Shown here piece after piece: positions 43,574 to 54,300 of a stretch of DNA of 64,000 bases. The position numbers and the translations under genes are program-made. The notes beneath the pieces were generated by a model. It saw nothing but the letters and a program-made list of their open reading frames with translations, had not been told where the DNA came from and searched no databases. Origin of the DNA: an uncultured Eubacteriales bacterium. Its GTDB lineage: Bacteria > Bacillota > Clostridia > Christensenellales > CALVMC01. The stretch lies in assembly GCA_949296455.1 (NCBI GenBank), contig CASFOZ010000004.1, positions 62,001-126,000 of the forward strand, read 5' to 3'. How positions within the stretch are numbered: position 1 is the stretch's first letter; each line of letters starts with the position of its first letter.

Positions 43574-44174
43574 TAATGAACAGAAAGCAGTACTTTCTCA
43601 AATGGAAGTATATGCAGAAGAAAATTTTATACCTATAATGAAGAAGGAAAGTCTTTCCGTTCTGATTAAAAAGGTAAAAGAAACCAATCCTAAAGAGGTT
43701 CTCGAAATAGGAACAGCAATAGGGTACAGTACTGCGCATATTCTGATTAACAGCGAAGCAAAGGTGTATACAATAGAGATAGACGAAGAGAGAACAAAAG
43801 AAGCTAAAAAAAACCTTGAAAAATTAGGACTTATCGAAAGAACGGTTTTTTTCAGCGGCGATGTAAAAAACATTCTTCCTTTGGCGGAAGGAAGTTACGA
43901 TTTCATACTTCTCGACGGGCCTAAAAGCTGTTATCCTTTGCTTTTGGAAAACTCGCTTAGATTGCTTAAAGACGGCGGAATACTGTTTTGCGACGATGTA
44001 AAACATTCGGAAGTGAAGGAAGGCAAGATAGGTGCAAAACACAGAAGCATATCGAGAAATATAAACCGTTTTATCGATATTTTAAAATCAGACAAAAGAC
44101 TGAAAACTGAGTTTTACGGCGGCGGCGACGGCTGTGCGGTTGCGGTAAAACTTTCGGGAGATATAAATGATTGA
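43566..44174 (+). CDS. trmR: tRNA 5-hydroxyuridine methyltransferase (TrmR-like)
   Basis: This 202-residue class I methyltransferase of the catechol-O-methyltransferase-like group has the SAM site VLEIGTAIGYSTAHI, FILLDGPKSCYP and ILFCDDV. It lies directly before a U32-family gene. In Bacillus that pair is YrrM (TrmR) with YrrN/YrrO (TrhP), which convert uridine 34 of some tRNAs to 5-hydroxyuridine and then 5-methoxyuridine. It overlaps rnj and the U32 gene by 8 bases each. Confidence 0.85.
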   Translation: MYSNEQKAVLSQMEVYAEENFIPIMKKESLSVLIKKVKETNPKEVLEIGTAIGYSTAHILINSEAKVYTIEIDEERTKEAKKNLEKLGLIERTVFFSGDVKNILPLAEGSYDFILLDGPKSCYPLLLENSLRLLKDGGILFCDDVKHSEVKEGKIGAKHRSISRNINRFIDILKSDKRLKTEFYGGGDGCAVAVKLSGDIND

Positions 44175-45375
44175 ACTTCTCTGTCCTGCGGGAAATTTTT
44201 TAAAACTTAAAACAGCTTTCCATTTCGGAGCCGACGCAGTTTATTTTGCCGGGGAAAATTTCGGACTCAGGGCAAGGGCGGATAATTTCACTTTTGACGA
44301 AATCAGACAGGGCTGCGATTTTGCTCACGGTATCGGAAAAAAATGTTATGTTACGGTGAATATTTTTGCGCATAACGCAGATTTCGAAAAACTTAAAGAC
44401 TATTTAAACATTCTTGAAAAAAGCAATGTGGACGCAGTTATCGTTTCCGATATGGGAATATTCGATTATATAAAGAAAAATTCCCGTTTGAAAATACATA
44501 TAAGTACACAGGCGAACGTGACAAATAAATATGCGGCAAAGGCTTATGCCGAACTCGGTGCAGAACGCATAATCCTTGCCCGTGAAGTAAGGCTTAAAGA
44601 TTTAAGACAGATAAGGGATTTTTTAGACGACAAAATTATGCTCGAAGTATTTATACACGGTGCAATGTGTATTTCTTACAGCGGAAGATGCCTTTTAAGC
44701 AATTTTTTAACGGGAAGAAGTTCTAATAAAGGCGACTGCGCTCAGCCTTGCAGATGGGAATTTATTCCTTCCGGTTACTGTGAAAAAGACGCTTTGACTC
44801 TCGAAGAAGACAGCAGGGGAAGTTATGTTCTGAACGGAAGAGACCTTAATATGTTTATGTATCTCGACAAACTTAAAGATGCAGGCGCAGAGTCTTTTAA
44901 AATCGAAGGCAGAATGAAATCGGAATATTATCTTGCCACATGTACGAACGCTTACAGAAAAGCCGTTGACCTTATGGAAAACGGAAAAGATTTTAAAGAC
45001 GATAATTTGTATTCGGAGCTGTTTAAAACTTCGAACAGAGGTTTTACGACGGGACTCTTTTTCGATAAACAGATTTTAACCGAAAATCCGTATGAAAACG
45101 GCAAAGAATGCAAGTTCGCAGCGTCCGTTCTGAAACGAGAAGGAAACAGAATATTGATAGAGCAAAGAAACAGATTTAAGGAAGGAGACGAATTAGAGAT
45201 AATTTCGCCTAATGTCGAATGCAATACCAAATTCAAAGTAAAAAATATGACCGATATAAACGGAAACAAAATAGAAGATGCCAAAAACGTACAGCAACAT
45301 TTATATATAGATTGTCCGTACGAACTCGAAACTTTGGATATTCTGAGAACGGGAGGGGTTAAAACCAATGGCTAA
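44167..45375 (+). CDS. trhP: U32-family tRNA uridine 34 hydroxylase (TrhP-like)
   Basis: This 402-residue protein carries the U32 signature EVFIHGAMCISYSGRCLLS and a later cysteine group (GDCAQPCRW). ELLCPAGNFLKLKTAFHFGADAVYF at the N terminus is typical. Although classed as a peptidase, this group acts in prephenate-dependent tRNA U34 hydroxylation (TrhP) or rRNA hydroxylation (RlhA). The TrmR-like partner favours TrhP. Bacillus uses two such proteins; here one gene appears to suffice locally. Confidence 0.85.
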   Translation: MIELLCPAGNFLKLKTAFHFGADAVYFAGENFGLRARADNFTFDEIRQGCDFAHGIGKKCYVTVNIFAHNADFEKLKDYLNILEKSNVDAVIVSDMGIFDYIKKNSRLKIHISTQANVTNKYAAKAYAELGAERIILAREVRLKDLRQIRDFLDDKIMLEVFIHGAMCISYSGRCLLSNFLTGRSSNKGDCAQPCRWEFIPSGYCEKDALTLEEDSRGSYVLNGRDLNMFMYLDKLKDAGAESFKIEGRMKSEYYLATCTNAYRKAVDLMENGKDFKDDNLYSELFKTSNRGFTTGLFFDKQILTENPYENGKECKFAASVLKREGNRILIEQRNRFKEGDELEIISPNVECNTKFKVKNMTDINGNKIEDAKNVQQHLYIDCPYELETLDILRTGGVKTNG

Positions 45376-46678
45376 AAAAACTATTGTTATACTTTATGAA
45401 AACGATAGATATGCTGAGTGCGCTCTGACCATGTATAAGCGTCTTCTGGAAAACGAAGATAACGAAGTTCTCATTTTCAACGAAAAAATTTACAGCCCTA
45501 TGATGACCTTGCAGTTGAAAAACAGAATTAAAAATTCTTTAATAAGAAATTTTAATTATATTGCTCGCAGTTATATGGCTTACCGTGATAAGAATTTTAA
45601 AAAAAGACTTAAAAATAACGAAAAGAAAAAAGAAAAACTTATCGAAAAATACAGCGATAAAACCGTAAAAAGCGATTCGGGGAACAGAATAAGAAATATT
45701 ATTTTGCGTCATGCGCCCGATATCATAATCTGTTTTTCAAAGGCTACAAGAAACCTTGCTTTAAAAGAAAAATACCGCTTAAAAGACGATAAAATAAGCA
45801 TAGTTACCGTTATTGCGGAATTTACGCTTAAAGCAGAGCTTGTGGATTTTGCAAACGATATATATTTTGTGGAAAACGAAGAAGTGAAAAATTCTCTTAT
45901 CGAGTTAGGCTTCTCATCCGATAAAATTTTCGTTGTTCCGGTTTGTGTCAGTCCCGAGTGCGAAAAAGGTATAAAGGACGAGGAAGAAGAACAAATTAAA
46001 TTCGAAAACGGACACAAAACCGTCTATCTAAACTGCGGCGCTTACGGTAATCCTTTAATGAAAAAGATTTTTAATGCAATCGTAGAGTACACAAACTCAT
46101 TTAATCTTATTGCGGAAACTTCGGAAAATCTTTCTCTTGAAATATTTTTTAAAACCGTAGCCAAGAATAAAGGTGCGGAAAGCGTTGTTATTTGCAGTAA
46201 AATGAGCGAATTCGATATGCTTAATATTTCAGATATCGTTGTTTGTCCCCCGGAAACCTCTATTATGATAAAAGCCATGATGGCAAAAAAACCGATTATT
46301 CTTACTGCGCCTTACGGCAATTTACAAAAGAAAAATCTCGCTTATGCCGTTCAAAAAGGTTTTGCGCTCGACGGCAGTAAAATAAGCGAACTTATCGATT
46401 TGATTTTAGACACCCTCAAAAACGATAACGAAAAACTTATGCAGGGTGCGACGGCTTATATCGAACAAAATACAGGCCGTTATTATACCGACGATATTAT
46501 AGAAAATAACCGTGTATTTCTTGAACAAAAAGCCCGTTCCATAAAAGAAATAGAGGAAGCAAAAATTCTCGAGGAAAAAGAAAAAGAAGAAAAAATGGAT
46601 AAAATGGAAAAGGAAATAAACGAAAAAATCGATAAAATTATTACAGCGAATAAAAAGAACAAGAAAAAAGGAAAATGA
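45368..46678 (+). CDS. GT-B-fold protein, GT28-like
   Basis: This 436-residue protein resembles a distant MurG/monogalactosyldiacylglycerol-synthase relative. HAPDIIICFSKA, then ANDIYFVENEEVKNSLIELGFSSDKIFVVPVCVSPE, then CPPETSIMIKAMMAKKPIIL mirror the acceptor-domain end and the UDP-sugar region of those enzymes. The usual GGS-type loop is replaced by NCGAYGNP. The last 70 residues are a highly charged Lys/Glu coiled coil ending NKKNKKKGK. It overlaps trhP by 8 bases. The substrate is unknown and catalysis is uncertain. Confidence 0.55.
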   Translation: MAKKTIVILYENDRYAECALTMYKRLLENEDNEVLIFNEKIYSPMMTLQLKNRIKNSLIRNFNYIARSYMAYRDKNFKKRLKNNEKKKEKLIEKYSDKTVKSDSGNRIRNIILRHAPDIIICFSKATRNLALKEKYRLKDDKISIVTVIAEFTLKAELVDFANDIYFVENEEVKNSLIELGFSSDKIFVVPVCVSPECEKGIKDEEEEQIKFENGHKTVYLNCGAYGNPLMKKIFNAIVEYTNSFNLIAETSENLSLEIFFKTVAKNKGAESVVICSKMSEFDMLNISDIVVCPPETSIMIKAMMAKKPIILTAPYGNLQKKNLAYAVQKGFALDGSKISELIDLILDTLKNDNEKLMQGATAYIEQNTGRYYTDDIIENNRVFLEQKARSIKEIEEAKILEEKEKEEKMDKMEKEINEKIDKIITANKKNKKKGK

Positions 46679-46684
46679 TAAATT

Positions 46685-46972
46685 ATGGTTAAACATGTTG
46701 TAATGTACAAGCTTAATGAAAGCAGTGAAAAAGCAAAGGAAGAACTCGTTAATGTTTTTCTTTCAATGAAAGGAAAGATTCCCTATCTGAAAAGCATAAC
46801 TTCGGGCGCCGATTTTCTGAATAGCGATAGAAGCTTCGATGTAGTATTGATTTGTGAATTTGAAAATGCCGAAGATATGGAAAAATACAAAAAGCACGAA
46901 GTACATTTGCCCGTTGTCGATTATGTCAAAAAGACGGTTCAAAAGTCTCATTCGGTAGATTTTATATTTTAA
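46685..46972 (+). CDS. Dabb (stress-responsive A/B barrel) protein
   Basis: This 95-residue protein begins VKHVVMYKLNE and contains RSFDVVLICEFENAEDMEKYKKHEVHLPVVDYV, the typical Dabb ferredoxin-like dimer pattern with a central histidine. The function of bacterial members is mostly unknown. It starts seven bases after the GT-B-like gene and is followed by the cyclophilin gene. Confidence 0.85.
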   Translation: MVKHVVMYKLNESSEKAKEELVNVFLSMKGKIPYLKSITSGADFLNSDRSFDVVLICEFENAEDMEKYKKHEVHLPVVDYVKKTVQKSHSVDFIF

Positions 46973-46982
46973 GGAGAAAATT

Positions 46983-47486
46983 ATGGTAAATCCCAAAGCT
47001 AAAATTATTTTGAAAGACGGAAGAGAAATGAATTTCGAATTATGTCTCGATGTTGCACCTATAACCGTAAAAAACTTTGTAAAACTTGCAAAAGAAGGTT
47101 TTTATAACAATCTTATATTTCACCGTGTAATTGAAGGTTTTATGATACAGGGCGGCGGTTTCGATAAGGATATGAAAGAAAGAAAATGTCTTTCCACAAT
47201 CAAAGGGGAGTTTAAATCCAACGGAGTTACTAATAATTTAAAACATACAACCGGCGTAATTTCCATGGCAAGGACAATGATTAAAGACAGTGCGGGAAGT
47301 CAGTTTTTTATATGCGTCGACAATGCTCAACATTTGGACGGCGAATATGCGGCTTTCGGAAAAGCGCTTGACGAAGAAACAAAAAAGACAGCCATAGATA
47401 TATCCAAGGTTGAAACCGAACCGCATTTTCCGCACGAAGATGTTCCGGTCGAACCCGTTATAATAGATAGAATAAAAATTATTTGA
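46983..47486 (+). CDS. ppiB: Peptidyl-prolyl cis-trans isomerase, cyclophilin type
   Basis: This 167-residue cytoplasmic cyclophilin has FHRVIEGFMIQGG (catalytic Arg in FHR), GVISMAR and GSQFFICVDNAQHLDGEYAAFGK. There is no signal peptide. It is the last gene before a strong terminator. AAGGAGAA precedes its ATG. Confidence 0.95.
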   Translation: MVNPKAKIILKDGREMNFELCLDVAPITVKNFVKLAKEGFYNNLIFHRVIEGFMIQGGGFDKDMKERKCLSTIKGEFKSNGVTNNLKHTTGVISMARTMIKDSAGSQFFICVDNAQHLDGEYAAFGKALDEETKKTAIDISKVETEPHFPHEDVPVEPVIIDRIKII

Positions 47487-47518
47487 TTTTATTAAGATAA
47501 ATATTAAATATATAATTA

Positions 47519-47543
47519 AAAAAGACCTTTAAAGGTCTTTTTT
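47519..47543. terminator. Bidirectional terminator
   Basis: AAAAAGACCTTTAAAGGTCTTTTT, a perfect palindrome between the cyclophilin gene (+) and the next minus-strand gene. Confidence 0.88.
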
Positions 47544-47577
47544 ACGAATAAATAGAGTTTTTTAATTAAAATGCTTA

Positions 47578-48891
47578 TCAATAAACAGTACAAAGTATAA
47601 ATAAATCGTTTTGACCGTTATTCTGCCTGAATTCCGCATACGAGGAATTACTTGTAATTATAAATGTTGCGTAATTTTCTTTCAGACTGAAATATCCTGC
47701 TTGACTGTGTCCGTAACTTGTCAGAATTTTTGTATTAAGAAGAAGTGAGCCGTAAAGGGTAAGCATTGCCGTTTTAATTTGTCCCGCTCCGTCTTTTATA
47801 CTGCTCAGAAAATAGGTTTTATTATCTATAAATACCGCTTTTCGAATATCCGTTATATTCGAAAAATCAATATTATTTCGGCTTTCTTCACTTCCGTCGG
47901 GCGCATAATATCCTATGTAGGGATTATCGCAATTTACGAATACATAAAAAAATCCGTTATCTTTTATAAATAATTCCGTATTGGAAGCGTCGGTAAATTT
48001 TACGGTGAATTCGGTATCCTTATTTATTTTAATGAGATTTATATTATTGTTTTCTCTTTCGAAAATATAATATCCGTTATTTTTATATTCAGCGTAAATT
48101 ATCTCGTTTTTTGTTATCTGTTTGTCTGTAACGGTATTTAAATTTGAGTCAAGCTCAATCATATACGAACCGTCGTTTAAGCCCAAGAAAAATGCAAGTT
48201 TGTTTCCTTTTGAAAATACAAAGGACTTTATATCCGTTACGCCCTTTTGAAATATCAGTCCTTTACTTAAATCGACTGCGTTTACCGATTTATCGGTCTG
48301 ATAAAAAAGATAAAGAGAGTTGTCGCAGTTTACGAGAAATGCGTTTTCGTAATCGGCCTTGACGGTATAGACGGGCTGAATGTTTTCAGTATCGGATTTA
48401 TAGACGACAAGGGTTCCGTTCTCTTCTGTCAGAATATTAATTTCATTATTGAATTTACAGCTTGAAAGATACCTTCCGTTACTTAAAAAAAGCGGGGCAT
48501 ATTCTATAAGGCCGTCTTTGTAGACTCTGGTCAGATTTATACCGGAGCTTTTTACATCGTAATCGTTGCTGTCGCTTTCAAATATCAAATCGTAATAATT
48601 TTCGTTTTCATATACTTCTATTAAATTTTCGTTTCCGCTGCCGCCTATGTTCTGAATGAATTTATAACCGCCTGAAAGTATTTGCGGCTGTTTCGGAAAT
48701 GTTGTAAGCGGGGGAGTATATACGGGCGTATCTGTTTTTTCAATGTTGTTTTCGGTTGAATTACCGTTCTGATGCAAATTTTCGGCGTCAACAATAAGAG
48801 ATTTATATAAAAATGCGCAAGTAAGTATTATGGCTGCCGAAAGAAAAACAATGCTCCATTTAAGGAGCTTTTTTATTTTGGTTTTTTCCAT
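47578..48891 (-). CDS. Membrane-anchored extracytoplasmic protein, unknown
   Basis: The 437 residues comprise a basic N terminus, one membrane helix (about residues 11-30), a Ser/Thr/Pro linker and about 360 residues of beta-rich sequence. The latter has recurring blocks such as DNSLYLFYQTDKSVNAVDL, NGYYIFERENNNINLIKI and NGFFYVFVNCDNPYIGYY, which suggest a beta-propeller. No catalytic motif is recognised. It is probably a signal-anchored surface protein. It follows murG by 83 bases on the same strand. Function unknown. Confidence 0.65.
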   Translation of the reverse strand: MEKTKIKKLLKWSIVFLSAAIILTCAFLYKSLIVDAENLHQNGNSTENNIEKTDTPVYTPPLTTFPKQPQILSGGYKFIQNIGGSGNENLIEVYENENYYDLIFESDSNDYDVKSSGINLTRVYKDGLIEYAPLFLSNGRYLSSCKFNNEINILTEENGTLVVYKSDTENIQPVYTVKADYENAFLVNCDNSLYLFYQTDKSVNAVDLSKGLIFQKGVTDIKSFVFSKGNKLAFFLGLNDGSYMIELDSNLNTVTDKQITKNEIIYAEYKNNGYYIFERENNNINLIKINKDTEFTVKFTDASNTELFIKDNGFFYVFVNCDNPYIGYYAPDGSEESRNNIDFSNITDIRKAVFIDNKTYFLSSIKDGAGQIKTAMLTLYGSLLLNTKILTSYGHSQAGYFSLKENYATFIITSNSSYAEFRQNNGQNDLFILCTVY

Positions 48892-48974
48892 AATTTTCCA
48901 CCTCGCCGAATATTATAAACGAGCGGAAATCGGTTGTAAACGGGGATAACAAAACTTCCGATATTGTTACAAAA

Positions 48975-50003
48975 TTATTCAATTTCGGAAATTATACACC
49001 GTACAATTTTTTCGGGAATTTTTTTGTCGTAATCGTATCTATTCAATTCTGTTTTTTGCAGTTTTTTTAAACTGCTCAAAAGATTTTTACTATTCAGTAA
49101 ATCCTGTTTTAAAGTTAAAGCGTATCCTTTATTAGTGTAATATTCAGCATTGAGTTCCTGGTCTCCTCTCGAATTTCCTTTCGGCAGGGGAATAAAAAGT
49201 ACCTTTTTACCGCATGCAAGAAGTTCGAGTGCGGCTGAGGCTCCTGCACGGGATATTACCATATCGGCAGCGCTTATATAATTTTCTATATCGTCGGCAA
49301 ATTGTATCTGATAATAGCCTTTTATATCGGTTTCAATCATTTTATTGTTTCCTGTAATATTGATTATATTGTATTCTTTTACGAGTTCTTTTGCGCATTC
49401 GGAAATACATTCGTTGATTTTTTTTGCTCCGCTGCTTCCGCCGAACACCAAAAGCACTGGTTTATCGTCGAGATTGAATTTTTCTTTTATCGCATTACCG
49501 TTTCCGCAGAATATGGATTCTCTTATCGGAGTTCCTATAAATATTCCTTTTTTCCCGGCTTGCGTATCTTGAAAAGATGTAATTAGCTTGTTTACATATC
49601 GCATACTGACTTTATTGGCAAGACCTAAACTCATGTCGCATTCGTGGGCTATTACAGGAATTTTCCTTCGGCTTGCGGCTATTACGGTAGGAAGAGCAAC
49701 ATATCCGCCTTTTGAAAATACGGCGACCGGTTTTGTTTCGTCTATTATTTTACCCGCTTGTTCTATTGCCGTATGCAGTTTGAAGGGAATTTTCAGGTTT
49801 TCAAAAATCTTTTTTCTTGAAAATTTTACGGGCGATATGCTTTTAAATGGCAAAAAATATCTTTCGCAAATATTTTTTTCCATACCGTTTTCGCTTCCTA
49901 TAAACAATATTTTATCGAAATGTTCTTTTAATTGAGGAATAAGGGCAATTATGGGCATTACATGTCCTGCAGTGCCGCCCCCGCATACAATAATCGTTCT
50001 CAT
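48975..50003 (-). CDS. murG: MurG, lipid II-forming GlcNAc transferase
   Basis: This membrane-associated GT28 enzyme adds GlcNAc to lipid I in peptidoglycan synthesis. It begins TIIVCGGGTAGHVMP, the lipid-binding G loop. KGGYVALPTVIAA, PVLLVFGGSSGAKKIN and ISRAGASAALELLACGKKVLFIPLP give the nucleotide-binding domain. With start ATG at 50001-50003 (AAAGGA eight bases upstream) it has 342 residues; a TTG two codons earlier is less likely. It stands outside a mur/fts cluster. Confidence 0.95.
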   Translation of the reverse strand: MRTIIVCGGGTAGHVMPIIALIPQLKEHFDKILFIGSENGMEKNICERYFLPFKSISPVKFSRKKIFENLKIPFKLHTAIEQAGKIIDETKPVAVFSKGGYVALPTVIAASRRKIPVIAHECDMSLGLANKVSMRYVNKLITSFQDTQAGKKGIFIGTPIRESIFCGNGNAIKEKFNLDDKPVLLVFGGSSGAKKINECISECAKELVKEYNIINITGNNKMIETDIKGYYQIQFADDIENYISAADMVISRAGASAALELLACGKKVLFIPLPKGNSRGDQELNAEYYTNKGYALTLKQDLLNSKNLLSSLKKLQKTELNRYDYDKKIPEKIVRCIISEIE

Positions 50004-50264
50004 ATTCAATCCTTTTGACTTTAACGAAATTTATGATACTTTTAAATATCTGTTTCTATATTTAACTGTTTATGTTAATTTACTATATTAAAAAAACAAA
50101 ATTTTAAAATATATTTAAAGCATAAATATCCGTTTTTATATTATAAATATGCTGAATATGTATATTTTTATACTTTTTTAATAAATATATTGTATTTAAT
50201 TGAAATTTAATTGAAAAATTTTTGTGTTTGTTTTAAAATATTATTAATAATCACGGAGGGAGTT

Positions 50265-51179
50265 ATGAGCAGTTTTTATTTGACAGCAAAAGACGGTAAA
50301 GAAATTTATATAAATAAATGGGATAATGTTAAAAGTCCCAAAGGCGTAGTTCAGATTATTCACGGTATGGTTGAATATGGCGGAAGATACGACGATTTCG
50401 CAAAATTTTTAAATACAAACGGTTATTTGGTATTTGCAAGCGACCACAGAGGACACGGCAAAACCGACGAAAACAATTTAGGTTGCGTCGGAAAAGATAA
50501 TTTCGATTTAACTTTATCGGATTGTATCGAACTTTCAAAACAAATAAAAAAAGATTATCCTAATCTTCCGTTAATGGTTTTAGGGCACAGTTACGGTTCT
50601 TTCCTTCTTCAAAGATATTTGCAGGAAACCGATGATTTAGCTGCTTGCGCAATTTTAGTCGGTTCTGCTTATCAGAAAGGCTCTGTACTTAACAGTATGG
50701 GAAGATTTGTAACGAGTGTGCTTTGTTTGTTTGCCGAAAAGAAACCGAGTAAATTTATGGCTAATATGGCATTCGGGCCTTACGATAAACCTTTTAAAAG
50801 AGAAAATTTAAAAAATGCATGGCTTACAAAGGATAAAGGTGTTGTCGAAAAGTATAACAATGATAAATTCTGTTCTTTTTATGTTTCGGCAGGTTTTATG
50901 AATTCTATGCTTAAATCTTTTAAAGCTATGCATAAGACGCAAAATCTTGCAAAAATCAAAAAAGATATGCCTATTCTGATTGCAAGCGGGGACAAGGACC
51001 CCGTCGGCAGTTTTTCAAAAACTGTTAAAAAATTATACGACAGTTATCTCGATACCGGTCTTACCGATGTAACTTTAAAGCTCTATAAAGACGACAGACA
51101 TGAAATATTGAACGAACTAAATAAAAAAGAAGTTTATGCTGATTTTCTTAAGTTTTTTGACAGTCATATAAACGGATAA
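50265..51179 (+). CDS. Alpha/beta hydrolase, monoacylglycerol-lipase type
   Basis: This 304-residue serine hydrolase starts at ATG 50265, preceded by GGAGGG. VQIIHGMVEYGGRYDDFAKFL and SDHRGHGKT match the Hydrolase_4 / monoglyceride lipase family. The nucleophile elbow is GHSYGS, the acid Asp lies in ASGDKDPVG, and the His lies in DDRHEILNE. It is cytoplasmic. It may act on lysophospholipids or monoglycerides. Single gene. Confidence 0.88.
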   Translation: MSSFYLTAKDGKEIYINKWDNVKSPKGVVQIIHGMVEYGGRYDDFAKFLNTNGYLVFASDHRGHGKTDENNLGCVGKDNFDLTLSDCIELSKQIKKDYPNLPLMVLGHSYGSFLLQRYLQETDDLAACAILVGSAYQKGSVLNSMGRFVTSVLCLFAEKKPSKFMANMAFGPYDKPFKRENLKNAWLTKDKGVVEKYNNDKFCSFYVSAGFMNSMLKSFKAMHKTQNLAKIKKDMPILIASGDKDPVGSFSKTVKKLYDSYLDTGLTDVTLKLYKDDRHEILNELNKKEVYADFLKFFDSHING

Positions 51180-51228
51180 ATTACAATTTTAATTATTGAT
51201 TTAATATTTAAATATTAATAAATAAAAT

Positions 51229-51254
51229 AAAACACTGTATTAACAGTGTTTTTT
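51229..51254 (+). terminator. Terminator after the hydrolase gene
   Basis: AACACTGT-ATTA-ACAGTGTT followed by TTTT. Confidence 0.85.
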
Positions 51255-51340
51255 ATATTAAAACATACTTTCATAAAAAATATTTAATAAAATTACATTC
51301 GATAATTTAACCAAACTGCGGTTATAATTAAACCGTAAAA

Positions 51341-51366
51341 AAAAGAACGGCAGAGCCGTTCTTTTT
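51341..51366 (-). terminator. Terminator of the 1889-residue surface protein gene
   Basis: AAAGAACGGC-AGA-GCCGTTCTTT. On the minus strand it is followed by a T run of eight. It lies just past the minus-strand stop. Confidence 0.85.
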
Positions 51367-51380
51367 CGATAACGATTTAA

Positions 51381-54300
51381 CTAATCTTTAAACTCGATTT
51401 TATCCATTATAATATTCTGTTTATCGTTTTCTTTATTGTTGTTCAATGATTTTTCGGCATTTTCGATATTTCTCTTTACAGCTTCGATATCGCCTTGGAA
51501 ATCGTCATCGATATAATATTCGGTCGTTTCAACCGTTACGTATTTTGTCGTTTCGACAGTCTGCGAGCCTGCTGCATACTTTTTGTTTGAAGAAACCGAA
51601 AGACCAGTTGTAGAAGGTTGATTCTTTTTAATAAGCATAGGATTGTTTACTTGTTGGTCTTCGATTTTCGTAGATACCTTTTCAATCGAAGCGTCCATAG
51701 GAATATAATTATCTTTTCCCGCTCTTTCGGTAACCGGTCTTAAATAGCCTTTTCCTTTTTTATCCCTTATTAAAATTTTATTGGCAGGTGAGGTTGAAAC
51801 AGGTATAAGGGTATTTTCATTCTTCTTATCAGGCGCAGCATTTTGCGAAGATTTTACAGCAGATTTATTAACCGAAGCTTTTTCTTTATTTGCAGCAGGT
51901 TTGGTTGCTACGGGTTTCTTTTTAGCCGTCGGATTTTCGGCGGGTTTTTGGGCCGTTGCGGTTTCTAAAGGCTTAGCAGTTTTTAAATCGACTTTTTCGG
52001 AAGTCTTTTTCGGTTTGGCTTTTATAACCTTAGGTTCGTTAACCGGTTTTTCAGAAACGGTTTTCTTTTCGCTTGCAACCGGAGCAACTTTATTTACCTC
52101 AGGCTTAATTTCTTTTTTCTCGGTTTTATTTTGAGCAGGTTGCTTTGTTGCTTTGGTTGCAGCGGGTTTTTCAGCAGTTTTTGCTGCTTTTGTCTTTTCG
52201 GCAGGCAAATCTGCTTTTGCAGGTTTGTTTTTTGCTGCAGAGGATGTTTTTTCAGATTTCTTTACAGCATCTTCAACAACTGATTTCTGCGCCTTTTCAG
52301 GTTTTGAAATTAGCTCTTTTGATTCCGTTTTCTTTACTTTGGGTGCAGGGGACTTTTCGTTGTCAACGGTGTCGATCTGCTTTTTAACCGGTTCGGCTTT
52401 TGTCGCAGTTGGCTTGGACTCGACTTTCGGTTTTGCCTTTTTAAGAATCGGTTCTTTTTTGACTTCTGCTTTTTTAGTCTCGTCCGATTTCTTTTCAACC
52501 GAACCTATATCGGAATTTTTAGCGTCGGATAAAATTTTATCGGATTTTTCTTTTGCAGGCATCGGCTTTACATCGCTTTTTACAGGTTTTTTAGTCTTGT
52601 TAATGTTTTCATTAAAGTTTTCGGGCTTTTCTGCTTTGGCAATTTCGGGAACCGATTTTTTAGCGATTACAGGCTTTTCATTGACTGTTTGAGACGACAA
52701 AACATTTTCCTTCTGAGAAGGCTTTTGTATGGGTTTTGTTGTTTCGTTATTTAACTGACTTGTTTCCGCTTTTTTGGGTTTAGCTTTTACAAGTTTGGGT
52801 TTACGATTTTCCGTTTTGTTATTCAAAGAATCGTTTACCGATTGATTTGCTGCATTAATTGTATCTGATTGAGTGTTTTCTGATTTCAAATCGGTAAGTT
52901 TTTTTGCAAAGTCTAAATCTCCGCTTGCTTTATTAACAGCGTTAGTATCGGACTTTTTATTATCGAAATAAACTTTATTTTCATTTGCATTTAAATTTAT
53001 AGGTGACTTAATAGGCGAAACAAAGCTGACAATTTTTTTATCGTCTGTCTTATTGTTTTCAACTGTTTTTACAGGTGAATTAAAGTTTTCAGATAAAGTT
53101 CTGTCGCTGTTTTTAGAACTTTCGGCAGGTGAGTGCGGAACCTTATCCGTATTATTTGAAGTTCCTATACTGCGTGCAGCAAAGAAGTGTGCGGGACGAA
53201 GACTTTCGGCAGTAACTTTTTCAGGTTCTTGTTCTGGTTTGATTCCTGCAATTTCAGCATCGCTGATTCTAACGGCTTTGGTCTTTTTGGATTTTTTATC
53301 CTGTTTTGTTACATCTGAAAATTCATTCAAAACTTCCGCATTGCTGAATTTTTTCTTTTTAAAGCGTTTAAATATCGACTCTTTACGCTTAACTATCGTT
53401 GCGTCGATAGCGGCAGCTATCTCTTTTTCGGGCATTACGGGTTGTTGTAATTCGTTATTTGTATTCTCAGAAGTTGTCTGAGGAAGAAGTTTAATAGGAC
53501 CTGTGCCGCCTTGATAGTCTTTGACGACATATAAACTGTCGTAAGGATAATACCATTTAGCATAGAGAACCATATTGTTTCTCGGCATTACATCAAAATC
53601 ACATAACTGATAGAAGTTTCCGTCAGTGTACCAGCCGCCGAACGCCATACCTTTTTTTGTGGGAACTGGAAGGTCGAACTTTGTGTTCCCTCTTATTTTA
53701 AATGGCTTTATTTCTTCTCCTCCGCATGTGACAAAATACAATGTATACTTTCTGAACCATAAGAGCCACAAAAGATATAAAAGGGCTAGTATCAGTAAAA
53801 TCAAAAGTATTGGAATAAGTATAGAAAGAAGTATCAGCGCTCCTATATCGTTTACATTGAAACTTATCTGTCTTGTTACAGTTTCATAATTGCTGTCAAG
53901 GGGAGTGTATGTCGCATAATAATAATTTTCGCCGGCAGGAAGTTTCATATTAAGGTCGTCGTTCCACGTCCATCCGCTCGGAAGTTCTACATCTCCTAAA
54001 ACATTATTGGTATTGTAATCACCGTTAATCAAAGGAGTATCTACATTAGGTATAAGTTTATTGACATACACGGTAAGTTCGTTAGATTTAGCGACAACCG
54101 TTTGTTTTCCATCGGTAAATGTTACTAAACAAAAATAAGTTGCCGCCTCATTGAGAGCGTTTACAGTAAATGTGCTTAAAGTGTTATCGCTGAAAATTAC
54201 ACCGTCGGTTCTGCGCCATAAATAACTTACAACTCTTCCATTTACGGCGTCCGATTTAACGTCGAGAGTCATTATAAGATTTTCTTTTACATAGGTCGTG

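Noticed and set aside
51781-52692. Plus-strand open frames of 80-179 residues opposite the lysine-rich tail
   Set aside because: They mirror the low-complexity tail (Phe/Ser/Ala-rich from reversed Lys codons) and have no start signals.
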